Shown here piece after piece: positions 1 to 12,400 of a DNA stretch of 64,000 nucleotides (positions are counted from its first letter, which is position 1; every line of letters begins with the position of its first letter). Both the position numbers and the translations under genes were made by a program. The stretch is from Phaeosaccion multiseriatum (lineage: Eukaryota; Ochrophyta, other classes): positions 2,170,001 to 2,234,000 of the forward strand of contig OZ218954.1 in assembly GCA_965112735.1 (NCBI GenBank), given 5' to 3'. The notes under the pieces are model-generated. The model did no database searches. It was given only the letters and a program-made list of their open reading frames with translations, and had not been told where the DNA came from.

Positions 1-1
1 G

Positions 2-154
2 GAAAGCGACGGCAACGAACTGTTGACGCGATGCGAGTACCGCAATGAGAGGACGGAGGAGGAGGAGGAGGAGGAGGAGGAGGAGGAGGAGGAGGAGGAG
101 GAGGAGGACGAGCCGATGGGTAGTGCCGCAGACCATGCCTACCACTGGCCCTAG
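2..154 (+). CDS. 3' end of an acidic protein (5' part outside window)
   Basis: An open frame enters from the left edge and stops at 152-154. It encodes a short mixed segment, about 18 consecutive Glu codons built by a GGA/GAG triplet tract, and the tail DEPMGSAADHAYHWP. The stop is followed by an AT-richer stretch with A-rich runs near 690-720, compatible with a 3' UTR. The family cannot be recognised from this tail, and a chance frame through the triplet repeat is the main alternative. Confidence 0.35.
   Translation, partial: ESDGNELLTRCEYRNERTEEEEEEEEEEEEEEEEEDEPMGSAADHAYHWP
54..113. repeat. (GGA)n microsatellite
   Basis: Nearly pure GGA triplets. In the frame of the partial gene at the left edge they encode poly-Glu. 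Confidence 0.9.
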
Positions 155-785
155 GCTGCTCCGACAATGCACAACAAGACAAGCTCCTTCACTTCCTTCG
201 CCTTCGCCTCGTGGACCTCATTGCTTTGGCGCGCTGAGTACGAGTTGCTCTCTACATCACTCATCAGGATAAGGAGGAAGGGGGATAGCTGCTGCTATTT
301 AGGTCATTTGGACCGTTGCGCGCTGACTTCCAAGACGCCCGGACAGGCACGAGAGAGGCCACCATAGGCTGCCATCGTCGGATCGGACACACTGAAGGAA
401 AGCGCTCTTCGTGTCCCTCCATCCTCTGGAGAAGACGCATCGTCCGATGGAGCCTTACATTACGGCATTGGCATGCCTATGGTACGGCTGGCCATTTTGA
501 GTCAAAGCACCGCCAGCCACCGGCCTGTGCCTGAGCCCCAATCATGTTGTGTGGGTTTGTTGGTTTTTATGGGAAGTGTCCCCAGCTGTGTATAGTTAGT
601 GACGAGTTTAGTTTTATAGGGGTGAGAGAAGGGGAAGACTTCCGAGCGAGCGGCCCCCTTTTTTCACCTCAGGGAGTGTACATGTAATAAGTGACAAAAA
701 AGCAAAAAAGAAGAAAAATTAGGGCTCCGCATGTTGGTTCTTCCCTCAGACTCACACTTGGCGGTCAATCCGGTCGGACATCTCC
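155..785. other. Intergenic: 3' UTR of left gene and upstream region of next gene
   Basis: No convincing coding frame. The part at 640-720 is A/T-rich and probably holds the polyadenylation region of the left gene and the promoter of the next. No specific motif could be assigned. Confidence 0.5.
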
Positions 786-1682
786 ATGATTATGGAGACG
801 GGAGACGGTGGGAAAGCAGCTCCTGCAGCTGCAGCGGAGCGCTTGAGGTCAAGAATCCTTCCTCTGTGGAGCGGCTTTTCGGCTTGCGAGGAGCGCTGGG
901 AAGCCACCTACGAAGGCTTTTTACGGTGCTTCGATGTTGTCTCTGCCACCTTGCCTGCAGCCAACGAGGCAGCAAAAGCAGCAGCAGAGTTGCTCCCCAC
1001 GCCATTAGCAGAAACAGGCTCAGGAGGTGCTCGAATTCCAAAAAGCGGCAAGCTGGAAACACCTCCAGCGAGGGAGGCGCATGCTCGGGAAGCGTACCTC
1101 CGGGCAGAAGATGGACTTTCGACGATGCACGCTCTTGTGGACAAGGCGGAAGGGCTCACGGAGGAGATGAGGGACATCATCGATAAGGTTCAAGGCGAGC
1201 TTTTCAATGCCCAGGATTCGGCCTCTTCTTTGGCTTCGGAAAGGAAAGGCGGAAGAAGAGGAAGAGGAGGGCGTCGGGCCCCTACGGCAGAGGAGCGCGT
1301 GGCAATGACGGTAGACACAGGAAAGACAGCGACGTGGCTGTCCCCCGTGGACATGCTGCAGATGCTCAAGACCAAATGGGATGCCCATCTCACAGAGTTG
1401 GAGCTCTGGGAAGCGGTGGCCGACTCGCTTCGATACGGCGGCGAAGCCGAAGGACCACAGGGATATGCGACAGGAGGGGGCGAAGCAGTAGGAGCAGTAG
1501 GAGCAGTAGGAGCAGCAGGAGCAGCAGCAGGGGTGGCCTGGGGGCCTGCGCCAATGTCAATGCGCGATATGCCCGCTGTGCGAGCCATGCTGACTCTGCG
1601 GGTGTTTCGCGACGAGCATGTCACTCACAAGATGGAGGAGGCCGTGGAGCTCGCAAAGGCAACGGGGCAGAAAGGGCTATGA
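786..1682 (+). CDS. Unknown helical protein, 298 aa
   Basis: An uninterrupted ATG-to-stop frame of 298 codons with GC-rich third positions. A second in-frame Met lies at residue 3. The N-terminal third is Ala/Glu/Lys-rich and probably helical, around residues 10-130. A basic Gly/Arg patch (RKGGRRGRGGRR) lies near 153-165. After it comes a helical segment around TWLSPVDMLQMLKTKWDAHL, then a Gly/Ala-rich linker made of GAV/GAA codon repeats (about 230-247), and a final helix ending KATGQKGL. There are no membrane segments and no signal peptide. I do not recognise the family; a coiled-coil adaptor is possible. It is convergent with the BBS9 gene downstream. Confidence 0.65.
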   Translation: MIMETGDGGKAAPAAAAERLRSRILPLWSGFSACEERWEATYEGFLRCFDVVSATLPAANEAAKAAAELLPTPLAETGSGGARIPKSGKLETPPAREAHAREAYLRAEDGLSTMHALVDKAEGLTEEMRDIIDKVQGELFNAQDSASSLASERKGGRRGRGGRRAPTAEERVAMTVDTGKTATWLSPVDMLQMLKTKWDAHLTELELWEAVADSLRYGGEAEGPQGYATGGGEAVGAVGAVGAAGAAAGVAWGPAPMSMRDMPAVRAMLTLRVFRDEHVTHKMEEAVELAKATGQKGL

Positions 1683-2935
1683 GGGCATGTGGTCCTGTGA
1701 GGCCTCTCTTACTCAAGCATTGGTAGGCAACGGAGCAGCAGGGGCTGTTAGGCCTCTTCTCTTGGCTAAGCTTTGGTCCAGAGCATTGGTGAAGAGAGCA
1801 GTGGCAAGAGGAGGCGTCAAGGCGGGGAGGGGCCAGCTGCACGAGTCTGTCTGTCCCTCCATCCAAGACCTATGCAGGAGCACTCACGAGTCTGTCTGCC
1901 CCTCCATCCAAGACCTATGCAGGAGCACTCCCCGTGATGACACACGCACCCAGAGAGAGAAAAAGCGCAAGGGAGAGAGAACGAGAGGCTCAGATACGTG
2001 AAAGGAGAGAAAGAGATGCCTCCTTTTGCTTGATCCGGTTCGCCCCGCCCTTCAGTCGAGGTCATTAGTCGTGACTATACGCCATCGAACACGCGCTACG
2101 TGCCGGAAATCGCTACGGGGCACCAGAAAGAGGGCTGAGGGAGGAGGGCAAACCTCGGGGGGGGGGGGGGGGGAAGCTGCGATGCTGTGGGGTGCGGTCC
2201 TCCCCTTCCAGGAAAGGCTTGTCGGCGAGCCAATGAATGCAGCAGAGCAGCAAGTCACAAGTGGCTTGAAAGGCAGCTCCTGCAGGGCTGAGAGGGAGAG
2301 AGACATCCCCACCCCCGACAGCGCACCATCTCTCGTTTCTCGGGTGGTCTTCTCCGAGGCGAAGTGAGGGAGTGGAGGCGGCCGAATGCCCCATCTCGGA
2401 CGAAGGAGCAACTTCCTTCCGCCACCCCTTGCGGTGTCTATATGCCTCTACTTGGTGTGCCAAGTAGAGATGAAGCACCCTCTGTGCATGGCATGGTGGG
2501 GTGGGGAAACAACACCAAAGCATGGTGCATGTATATGTACATAACCGCATGTGTGGCACGACTCCACGCCGCGCCTTTTTACCCTAAGAATCGCACAATG
2601 GGGCAATGGTGAATACGCGGCTATTATTATAGGCGTCGTGCCAGTGGCGGCAACAGGAGCAGAAGCAGGAGGAGGACGAACACGAGGAGGAAGCACGGTG
2701 GCTCCAGAGGAGTACGTACACTCTCGTGTACTGTACCATTACCATTACCGCCCGCTGCATGTCATCATGCCCAGACTTTCCTGTCCCCTTGGGATGTTAC
2801 TGCCTCAAAGCTCTCTGTCTCTCTCTCTTAAAGGAATTACAAGACCGTGTAAGTAGCTGAGACGTCCATCGCCCGCACGGGTCGTGCCTACGTCTGCTGC
2901 TGGCTCAGCACCAGCCGCGAGCCAGCCTTTGTTGA
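1683..2935. other. Intergenic between convergent genes
   Basis: It holds the 3' flank of the unknown helical protein, a 45-bp tandem duplication, a G14 run near 2158-2172 and the 3' flank of BBS9. Open frames on both strands here are short, overlap each other and show no family resemblance. Confidence 0.5.
1840..1929. repeat. 45-bp tandem duplication
   Basis: The units 1840-1884 and 1885-1929 are identical except for one T/C difference, so the duplication is recent. It lies just 3' of the stop at 1682. Confidence 0.95.
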
Positions 2936-3260
2936 CTACACCTTGTGCTGCTTGTGCTGCTTCTGCTGCTGTCTCAGCACCAGCCTTGAGCCTTTGCTGA
3001 TTCTGTCCAGCACGATGCTGATGTGCTTCTGCAGCTTCACTGTGTCCGGAGGCATTGAAACCTCTGCCTGAGAAACCGTCGCCTCCTTTGCGGTCTTGGC
3101 CAGGCTGGTGCGTAGGAGGTGGGTCATTGCAGCGTTGACTGTCTCCTCCCAGTCCTGTTGATTGGTTGGTCATTCATTCATCAGCAGGTGTGAGGGGATG
3201 AATAGCGGGGGGGGGGGTTAGGAGTGGTTAGGAGTGGTTAGAAGGAGGAGGAGGACTAAT

Positions 3261-3315
<55 letters not shown>

Positions 3316-3828
3316 GAGGAGGAGGAGGAGTTGTAGAGGAGGAGGAGGAGAAGGAGGAGAGGGGGAATAGGAGTAGCAGTAGTAGAAGTAGAAGTAGTAG
3401 TAGTAGAAGCAGGAGTAGTAGCAAAAGGAGTAGAAGTAGCAGTAGTAGTAGTAGTAGTAGTAGTAGTTGTTGTTGTTGTAGGAAGAGGAGGAGGAGGAAA
3501 CGGGGTGAAGAGTGTGTGTAATTCTCAAACTCCATGCTTCCATGCTCCATGCTTCCATGCCACTCTGCCCCACGACGGCCTTCATACACAGAGAGATACA
3601 AGCAGGCCCTCAGTTCCTTGCCCCCCCCCATTTCCAATCAACCACCCACACCACCCCACCAAATGCCCTTCCAACCACAACGACAACCACACACGCACTC
3701 TCTCACTCACACGCACACACACACACACCCTCACTCACTCGCACACATACACACACACACGCACACACACTAAACCCACCCACACACACACCCACCCACA
3801 CACAGACACGCACACACACGCACACGCA

Positions 3829-3901
<73 letters not shown>

Positions 3902-6900
3902 GCTCCGGTCCGCAGCTGGCGACATCTGCATGCAGGTGGGCAAGAAGTAGCGTGTGGTCCTCCTCCCCCAGCTGGAAGCGGCACTTGACCAGCAGGCACA
4001 GCAGCTGGGCGGTGCAAGAGAGGGTGCTGGAGGCCTGGGCAAGCAGGTGCTGAGCCCTCTGCGCTGCGTCGCCGAGGTCGATGAGAGCCTGCGCATAGGG
4101 AGGAGGGAGGAGGAGGAGGAGGAGGAGGGAGGAGGAGGAGGAGGAGGAGGAGGAGGAGGAGGAGGAGGAGGAGGAGGAGCAGGAGATGGAGATCGGTGGA
4201 TGAATGGAACCGAGTGTGTGTATGTGTGTGCACGTGCAAGCAGTGAAGGAATGGAGGAAGGAAGGAAGGAAGGAAGGAAGGAAGGAAGGAAGGAAGGAAG
4301 GAAGGAAGGAAGGAAGGAAGGAAGGAATGAGCGAGTGAAGGACAGAATATATGCCGATGACACATGCGGTGCTTCTCGGCTGAAAAGAGCACACACGAAC
4401 TGCAGCAAAGAGCACGAACGGAGTGCGGGCATTTTGGGCCTGGGTTGGAAATGCAATGCTTCCAAAGGGCGCGACGTGTTAGGTCTGGGACATGGGAAAC
4501 TGAAATCAGGAACTCACGAACTCACGTGGTAGGTATCGTTCATGATGACGTCAAGAGCGTTAAGGGGCGCAGGGTTGCGATCCTTGAAGCGGCTCAGCAG
4601 CCTCTTTTGCACCACTCGGAACTGATGGGCCTTGTCATTCAAAGCGTCGCCAATGCGCTGCAGCTCCTGACGGCATTGGAAGTGGTGCTGCCCATGGGGG
4701 AGAAGAGGAAGGGGAGGCGAGGCGGGTGGGCAAGAAGGTGAAGCTCAAAAACAAGGTGTGCGGTCAACAAAGCCACAAAGAGGGGCTCAAAGCAGAGGTG
4801 TGTGGTCACAAAGAAAGCTTCAAAAGCAAGTGAGGGCAAAGAGGAGCTCAAACCAGGGAGGGAGGGAGGGAGGGAGGGAGGGAGGGAGGGAGGGAGGGAG
4901 GGAGGGAGGGAGGGAGGGAGGGAGGGAGGGAGGGAGGGAGGGAGGGAGGGAGGGAGGGAGGGAGGGAGGGAGGGAGAGGGAGGCGTGTACTCAAGTAGAG
5001 AAATAGAGACTCACGTCGATGGTGGCGTAAAAGTCTTGCAGAGGCAGCGGCTCCTGATACTCAATCACCAGGGGCTCACTGTGCCGCTCTTGACTGCCCT
5101 CCCCATTGGTGAAGTGGGCTTGCAGCCGGCGGTAGAGCTCCGAAGTGACGAGCCAGAGGGTGGAGAGAGACCCACTCTGCACGCGATACCTAATAATACA
5201 TAATAAGATTTGATATTATAATAGGGGGAGAGAAGGGAGGAGGGGGGCAGGGGGGTGAAGGGCGCGCGAGGGGAGAGCGGCAATGGGAACGGTGCGGTAT
5301 GGTGTCAGCACAGGAGGAACAGAGAGGAGAGTAGTGGCGAAAGGGAGAGAGGGAGAGAGAGAGGGAGAGAGAGAGAACCAAAAGAGGATAGAGAGAGGAG
5401 AGAGGGGAGAGGGAGATAGAGAGAACCAAAACAGGAAAAGAGAAAGGAGGAGAGAGAGAAGGAGAGAACCACAAGAGGAGAAGAGAAAGGAGAGAGGAGA
5501 GAGAGAGAAGGAGAGAGAGGAGAGAGGGGAGAGGGAGATAGAGAGATCCCCAAGAGGATAGAGAAAGGAGAGAGGGGAGAGAGAGGATTGGAGGTATTGC
5601 TAGATCCAGCGAGCGGGAGCCCAGAGCTCAGCGCCGCTAAGCTAAGCTTACCTTCCAGCGTTCCTGGAGACGAGAATGGCGGCGTCCAAGGGTGCTCCCG
5701 TGACCTCGTCTTGCGCAAAGTACGCGAAGGAAAGCACGCTGCTGCCCGTGTTGCCCACCACCCGCGCCACAGACTCGTCTGGAGGAGGGGGAGGAGGAGG
5801 AGGAGGAGGAGGAGGAGGAGGAGGAGGAGGAGGAGGAGGAAGAGGAGGAGGAGGAGGGGGGGGGGGAGATGAGGGCATACGTCTCCTTCCTCTTGACAAT
5901 AGCAAATCGCACAATGCGCTACCAGGGTACCCGTGCCCCCCCCCCCTCCTCCTCTTTGGGCAGCGCACAGTGAGCAGCGAGTGCGCTAGGAGCCAAGACG
6001 ACATACGTAGGGCGATGGCAGCCTATTCGGGGGTGGCAGTGCCGTACGCACCACCGGGACGAACACGTGCAGTATTTGTCCACAACAATACCATCAATGT
6101 CCACAACAATACCATCACTTGTCCACAACAATACCATCATTTTGTCCACAACAATACCATCATTTGTCCATCATTTGTCCACAACAATGCCATCATTTTG
6201 TCCCCAACAATACCATCATTTGTCTACAAACAATACAGAGCATTTGTCTACAAACAATACAGAGCATTTGTCTACAAACAATACCACCATTTGTCTGCAA
6301 GCAATACAGAGCATTTGTCTACCAAAACAAAAGCTGAAGTGGGCTTAGAGCTGAGCGGGCTTTTGCTGCACACCTACCTGTCATGCCTGGCTGGCTCAGC
6401 ATGTCCTCGAATAGGTCCAGGAGAGATAGAGGCTCTCGATTGGTGTGGAGAGTGAGCTTGTAGTCACTGGGGGGGGGGGGGGGGTGGAGCCCACAACAAC
6501 GCGAACACCATGGGGGAAGGGGTATATGGGAATAGAGGGTGAGGAGAAGGATGCAAATGGATGCCCAGTGGAGAGAGGGGGGAGGCTGGGGCAAGAGAGC
6601 CAAAGGCACACGCGCACCCACATGTGCACGATCGCTTCTTTACTTCACAGGACAAGTCACGTTTGACGTGTTGTCAGTCGCAAGGCTTGCTGTACACACA
6701 CACACACGCAAACACGCGTACGCACACTCTCTCTCTCACGTATACCGTCCCCGCTCCACCCACCCACCCATCCATCCACCCATCCACCCATCCACCCATC
6801 CACCCATCCACCCACCCACCCACCCACCTAGCCTTGCTTGCCGGCGTCAATCTGCACGCCATACACAGGGGCAGCCGCGCCTTACAGTGCACCGCCCGAG

Positions 6901-7310
6901 GCTCCCCAGATTCCAACTTGTACACCACAGATGCCACGACATCTAGGGAGGAGGCCATGACCGCAGCCCTCGCGTGAAGCACCACGGGTACCACGAGAGG
7001 AGTGGACACAGATGACGACGATGACGACTCGGAGTCTCTCCTGCCGTTACCGTTGAGGGGCGGCAGAGGGATGGAGGTGCTGCCTCCGCTACCGCCTTCG
7101 CTGCTGCCTCCGTTGGCGACGACCACGCTAGGGGGGAGGGTGAGGTGGAGTACCAACCCGCTTATCGGCCTGGGTGAGGAGGGATGTATGGTGAGCAGGG
7201 GGGTGGGTGGGTTGAGAAAAAGATGGCTGGGTGGAGGAGGGGGGAGAAGAAAGGAGAACAGCAGCAACAACGACCAACGACGACGACGACGCCAACAAGA
7301 GAGAGAGGGG

Positions 7311-7341
<31 letters not shown>

Positions 7342-9353
7342 TACAGACACACACAGAGAGACAGAGACAGACACACAGAAAGAGAGACAGCAAGACACAC
7401 ACAGAGAGAGAGAGAGAGAGAGGAACAGGCTTCACCACAGTGAGTGCATGCAGCGTACCTCTTCCCGGTGTACGAAATGAAAACTCGAAAGGTCACTTGC
7501 ACTAGACCCCCTTCTCCCCCTCCATCCCCCGCGGGGTCAATCGCGGCCAGACCTTCAGTCTCAAAGGGGATAATGACGTCATCCGGCCCATCGAGAAAGT
7601 TGGGCATCTATGGGGTAGCAGCGGTTGGTGATACGGCACAGAGTGTTTGTTGACACAGAGCAGTTGGTGATATAGAGGATGAGGAAGGGGCAAGGACAGG
7701 GGCAGGAGCAGCCCCCCTGTTGGGAGGGGGAGAGGGCAAGGAGGTTGTGTGCAGACAGACAGACTCACGCCTTCTCCGAGAAAGCGCTTCGAGAAAAGGG
7801 TTCAAAGCACACATATTCTCTCCCCATCTCCAGGCTGCCCGCCTCTCCTCCATCGCTCGAGGACATGCCGATAGGCAATTCTTGTTGTCATATTCTCTCC
7901 CCATCTCCAGGCTGCCCGCCTCTCCTCCATCGCTCGAGGACATGCCGATAGGCAATTCTTGTTGTCACATTCGCTTGCCTCGATGCTCTTAATGTAAGCC
8001 GCTCTTCCTTCCTCCTCCCCCTCCTCTCCTCTCCTCCTCTACCTCTTCCTTCCCCTCCCCCTCCTCGTCCTCCTCGTCCTCCTCCCCCACCCCCTTCCCC
8101 ATCTCTTCTCTCTCACCTGAGCCCTCATCGACAGCCGCTCATTCCCCCCCCCCCCGCTGTCCGACTGGCTGCGCTTGATGACCTGCAAGAGCTGTCTGTG
8201 CTTGGCTTCTATATCTCCGTAGTCAACTTCTTTGGCGTCGGACACGACCACAGCCTGCGGCCCGCACAGGGACAAACAGTGGCAACAGAATGCACAGCAG
8301 TAGTTGGTGGTACAGGACAGCAGAAAGCCCAGCAGTTGGTGGTACGGTAGCAGTTGGTCATACAGCAGCAGCAGCAGGGGCGGGCGGTGGCAGCACTAGC
8401 GTCAGAGGGCCGGGCAGGGCACGGCATCCGTTTCATCCGTTTCAGATTTTTACTTCCCCGGGCTTCGCTTGGCGTTGCTCTGACACGACAAAAGACTTGT
8501 CCTGTGGCCCATTCGACACCCCCCCACTGCCCTCCCCTTCCCTTTACTGCATGAGACAGAGAGAGGGGGTGAGAGCGAGGGAGACAGAGAGAGAAAGAAC
8601 GAGTCGAGAGAAAGAGAGAAAAAAAACACGAGTAGAGACAGAGAAGGAACGAGAAGCGAGAGAAAAGAGAGAGCGAGCGAGCGAGAGAGAGAGAGAGAGA
8701 GGGAGAGAGAGAGAGAGAGAGACAGCGAGCAGAGCACAGCAGAGCAGAAAGCACCCACCCGACACGCGACAACATGCAAACATGTAAACACGTGCCCGGC
8801 CTCGTAAGGGTATGTGTGGCATACGTTTATGGGCATAACGGCGTACGGGTATATGGGCCTACGGGCGCATGTACCTGTGATGGCGGGTCTGTGCCGAGGT
8901 ACAGCAGGTCCAAGGTTCCCTTCTCGTCGAGGCCGCACAGCATACCCGGGATGCCGTCCACCTCCATGACTGTCAGCGCTACTAAGGGTCGCTTCACTCG
9001 CGCTGCCCACACCAGTTGCAGGTCACGAAAGACCATCAGCTGTGTATGTGTGTGAGAGAGAGAGAGTGTGTGTGAGTGTGTGTAGATGTACGTATGTATG
9101 TATGCATGTATGTATGTATGTATGTATGTATGTATGTATGTATGTGTGCGTGTGTGAGTGAGTGTGTGCATGTGTATGTATGTGTGTGTGTGTGTGGCAT
9201 GCGAGAAATGAGGATTTGTCGGTGAGCTGTGTGTGGCATGCGAGAAATGAGGATTTGTCAGTGAGCAGGGTAGGGTAGAGCCAGGCCCGGACATGAGAGG
9301 ACGGGACGGAAGAAAAAGAGGACAAAGCGGAGGGCGTCAGACAGCGAGAGACC

Positions 9354-9402
<49 letters not shown>

Positions 9403-12400
9403 ATCCCGCCTCGACCCTCGCGCAGAGGGCCCGGTGCGCCTACTTTACTTTGTGCTTGCTTGTTTGCTTGCTTGCCTGATCTGAGTGCGTGCTGATGATA
9501 ACATTCTCCTCCCCCACATCGGGAAGGTCACCCTGCCTGACAGTCCGGCCGCGTAGCTCGGGGTCTAGGGCGTCTACGACGTACTTACACGCGCAGGAGG
9601 GGTAGCCTCCAGACGCTTCGATGACCTGTGTGAATGTGCACACACACATATATACACGAGAGAGAGGAGAGGGACGAGAGAGGGGAGAGAGAGGGGAGAG
9701 AAAGACGAGAGAGAGAGGAGAGAGAGAGAGAGAGCAAAAGACAAAGAGACAGAGACAGAGAGAGAGGGAAGAGATACATAGGGAGAAAGAGAGACAGAGA
9801 CAGAGAGAGCGTGAGAGTCCATCCCCTCTGGATGAGGAGGTACCTGGTTTGAGGACTTGCCCACCTCCCCATCGGCTGCCTGTCCCCCTTCCTTTGTCCA
9901 GAGGAGAGTCTCTTCACCCTCCTTTCTCTTCCTCCTCTCTCGACCGCCGCACCGAGTCGCGTGCCACCTGGCCAGCGTGCGTGCGCTTGCCCGTCTGTCT
10001 GTCATGTTCCCCTTCGCCATACCGTACCTTCTGCAGTCGTATTCCGCCACCTTGGTCCTTGAGAGTGAACAAAGTACGCTCTCCTAGTACAACAATATCC
10101 ACCCTTTTTCAGTGAACGTGAACGTAAAGAGGAAGGTCAAGGCGGCACATATGTAGGGCGGGAGGGAGGGGAGGGAGGGAGGGAGGGAGGGAGGGGAGGA
10201 AGGGATGGATGGATGAATGGATGGATGGATGGATGGAGGGAGGGAGGGAGGAAGGCAGGGAGGGAGGAGAGGGAGGGAGGGAGGGGAGGAAGGGATGGAT
10301 GGATGAATGGATGGATGGATGGATGGAGGGAGGGAGGGAGGGAGGAAGGCAGGGAGGGAGGGAGCGGAGAAAGGGATGGATGGATGAATGGATGGATGGA
10401 TGGAGGGAGGGAGGGAGGAAGGAAGGTAGGGAGGGAGAGAGGGGAGGAAGGGATGGATGGATGGATGGATGGATGGATGGATGGATGGAGGGAGGGAGGG
10501 ACGGAGGAAGGCAGGCAGGGAGGGAGGGGAGGAAGGGATGGATGGATGAATGGATGGATGGATGGATGGAGGGAGGGAGGGAGGGAGGGAGGAAGGAAGG
10601 CCGGGAGGGAGGGAGGGAAGGAAGGAGGAGCAGAACGCGAGACCAACACAAAAAGAAGGTCCGCTTTGGGAGAGTAGCTTGGGGGCTGAGCTGTAAGACA
10701 TAAGATGGACAGAGTGCCAAGTATCAGTGCTATAGGTAGGAGAGAAGAGAAGCACGTATACAGCTCATGTATAGCGCAATCCGTTCCCTCCACTTCCTCT
10801 CCTTCACTCTTCTACCTCTCACCTGTCTACTCCCATCGATCTGCCAAACTTGGACACAAAAATGTCAAGCGCTGCCTCTCCGATCTTGACTGACCAATCC
10901 ACCTGCGCCCCCTGGGCATAGCTGCTGCTGGAGCTACCCCCACCCGAAGCCGAGCCCCCACTCCGCCCACCACTACCACTACTGCTGTTACCGCTACTGC
11001 TGCCATTACTGCCGTTACTGCCTGCCCCCCCACCTTTGCCCTCGTCCTCCTCCCCTCCGCTGCTGCTAGCCACGAGTAGCTGATACTTGTAGCAATCGAT
11101 GCAGTGCTCGCTATTACAGGTGACGAACGAGTCGATTCCCGCCACGTAGCAGAGGGGACCAGGGATGAGGACGCGCCGCAGTCTCCGAGTAAAGGCGTGG
11201 GCATCTTGCTCGAACACCTTAAGACAAGAGAGGCGAAGGGAAGGGGGAGAGGAGGGAGATAGGCAGGTAGACATGTAGTGAGCACACGGTGCATGTACGG
11301 TGCACGTGTGTGTGTGTGTGTGCCTGTACGGCGACGTCAAGACAATGGAGACGAATGCTCACAGAGCACAGTCTACCCCTCTTCTCTCCTCCTCCCCCGT
11401 CCTTCCCCTGACCTGGAGGCGCCCGTCCATGCTCTGTACGGCTAGCAGGTCTCTATCCACCCCTCCAAAGGGCCCGTGCGTCATGTTGGCCGCTGTGAAG
11501 TGCGCGCCATGAAGGCCTAGGGCGTGCTCATAGGCCTTGACCAAGTTGAAGTAGCTCGCCTGATTGATACAGCAGTTGGTCATCAAGCCAGGGCAAGGGG
11601 CAAGGGGCAGAGGCAGGGTAGAGAGTGAGATGGAGGAGAAGACATTTCCGACTGAGGATGTATCCGGAAAGTGGGTGGGGTGGCTGCTTTGTGGGCATAG
11701 TGTTGTGGACGAGCTTGCTTACCTTGGCGCCTCGGCCCCCCACAGGCTCCACAGTGTACACGCCGAGCTTGCGGGGATGAAGCACCGCAATGGCCCATAC
11801 CTCTGGGGCGGCGCTGCAAAAAAAGCAAAGCCGGGCAGGAGGGCATTGGGGGGGGGCAGGAGATAGTAGAGTGAGAAGCGAAACGGCGATGGATTCGGAG
11901 GGACTTAGCTCGGTGTCGGGGAGCCAAAGGGGCACAAACAAAACGGGGGAGACTCCACTGTGACCCCCGACTCTGAGTCTGGCCCTAACTTATCTGACGG
12001 TAAGTACCTCAACTCAATATCTGCATACATGCCTCCTTGCGTCTCTGCACGAACAAACACAGACACTCAAGTCCTTCCTCCCAACCCCTCTCGCTTCCAT
12101 CTTCGAAGTGGTACCACTACTTGGCCGTGTCTGGGCAGGGGGGTGAAGAGGAACGACAGAGGGACGACTACACACTTACGGCATGAAGTGCCCGATTGCC
12201 AGCTGCAGAATGGGCGCACTGAGGTCCTGCTCCAGCACGAGGTCCTCGATCCTGTAGTCCGCCTGCTTGGGGTGGTACACGCGCAGCATCCCCTGCAGAC
12301 TACCCACCACTACCTTCGCCTGCCCCTCCGGGTCGTTGTCCACGTTTCCCACGGCCATAGACCCCGAGTCGAACTCATCTCCGGCACCGACTTGAGTGGA

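Noticed and set aside
3218-4465. Poly-Leu, poly-Val, Cys-Val and His-Thr frames
   Set aside because: Translations of TAG, GGA, CA and GGAA microsatellites in BBS9 introns; only the 4088-3900 exon inside is real.
6078-6330. CRISPR-like regular repeats
   Set aside because: Units are directly tandem without unique spacers and lie in a eukaryotic intron; a minisatellite.
10084-10793. Long frames of Ser-Ile-His-Pro or Met-Asp-Gly-Trp repeats in several phases
   Set aside because: Produced by the GGAT/GGAG minisatellite inside a BBS9 intron.
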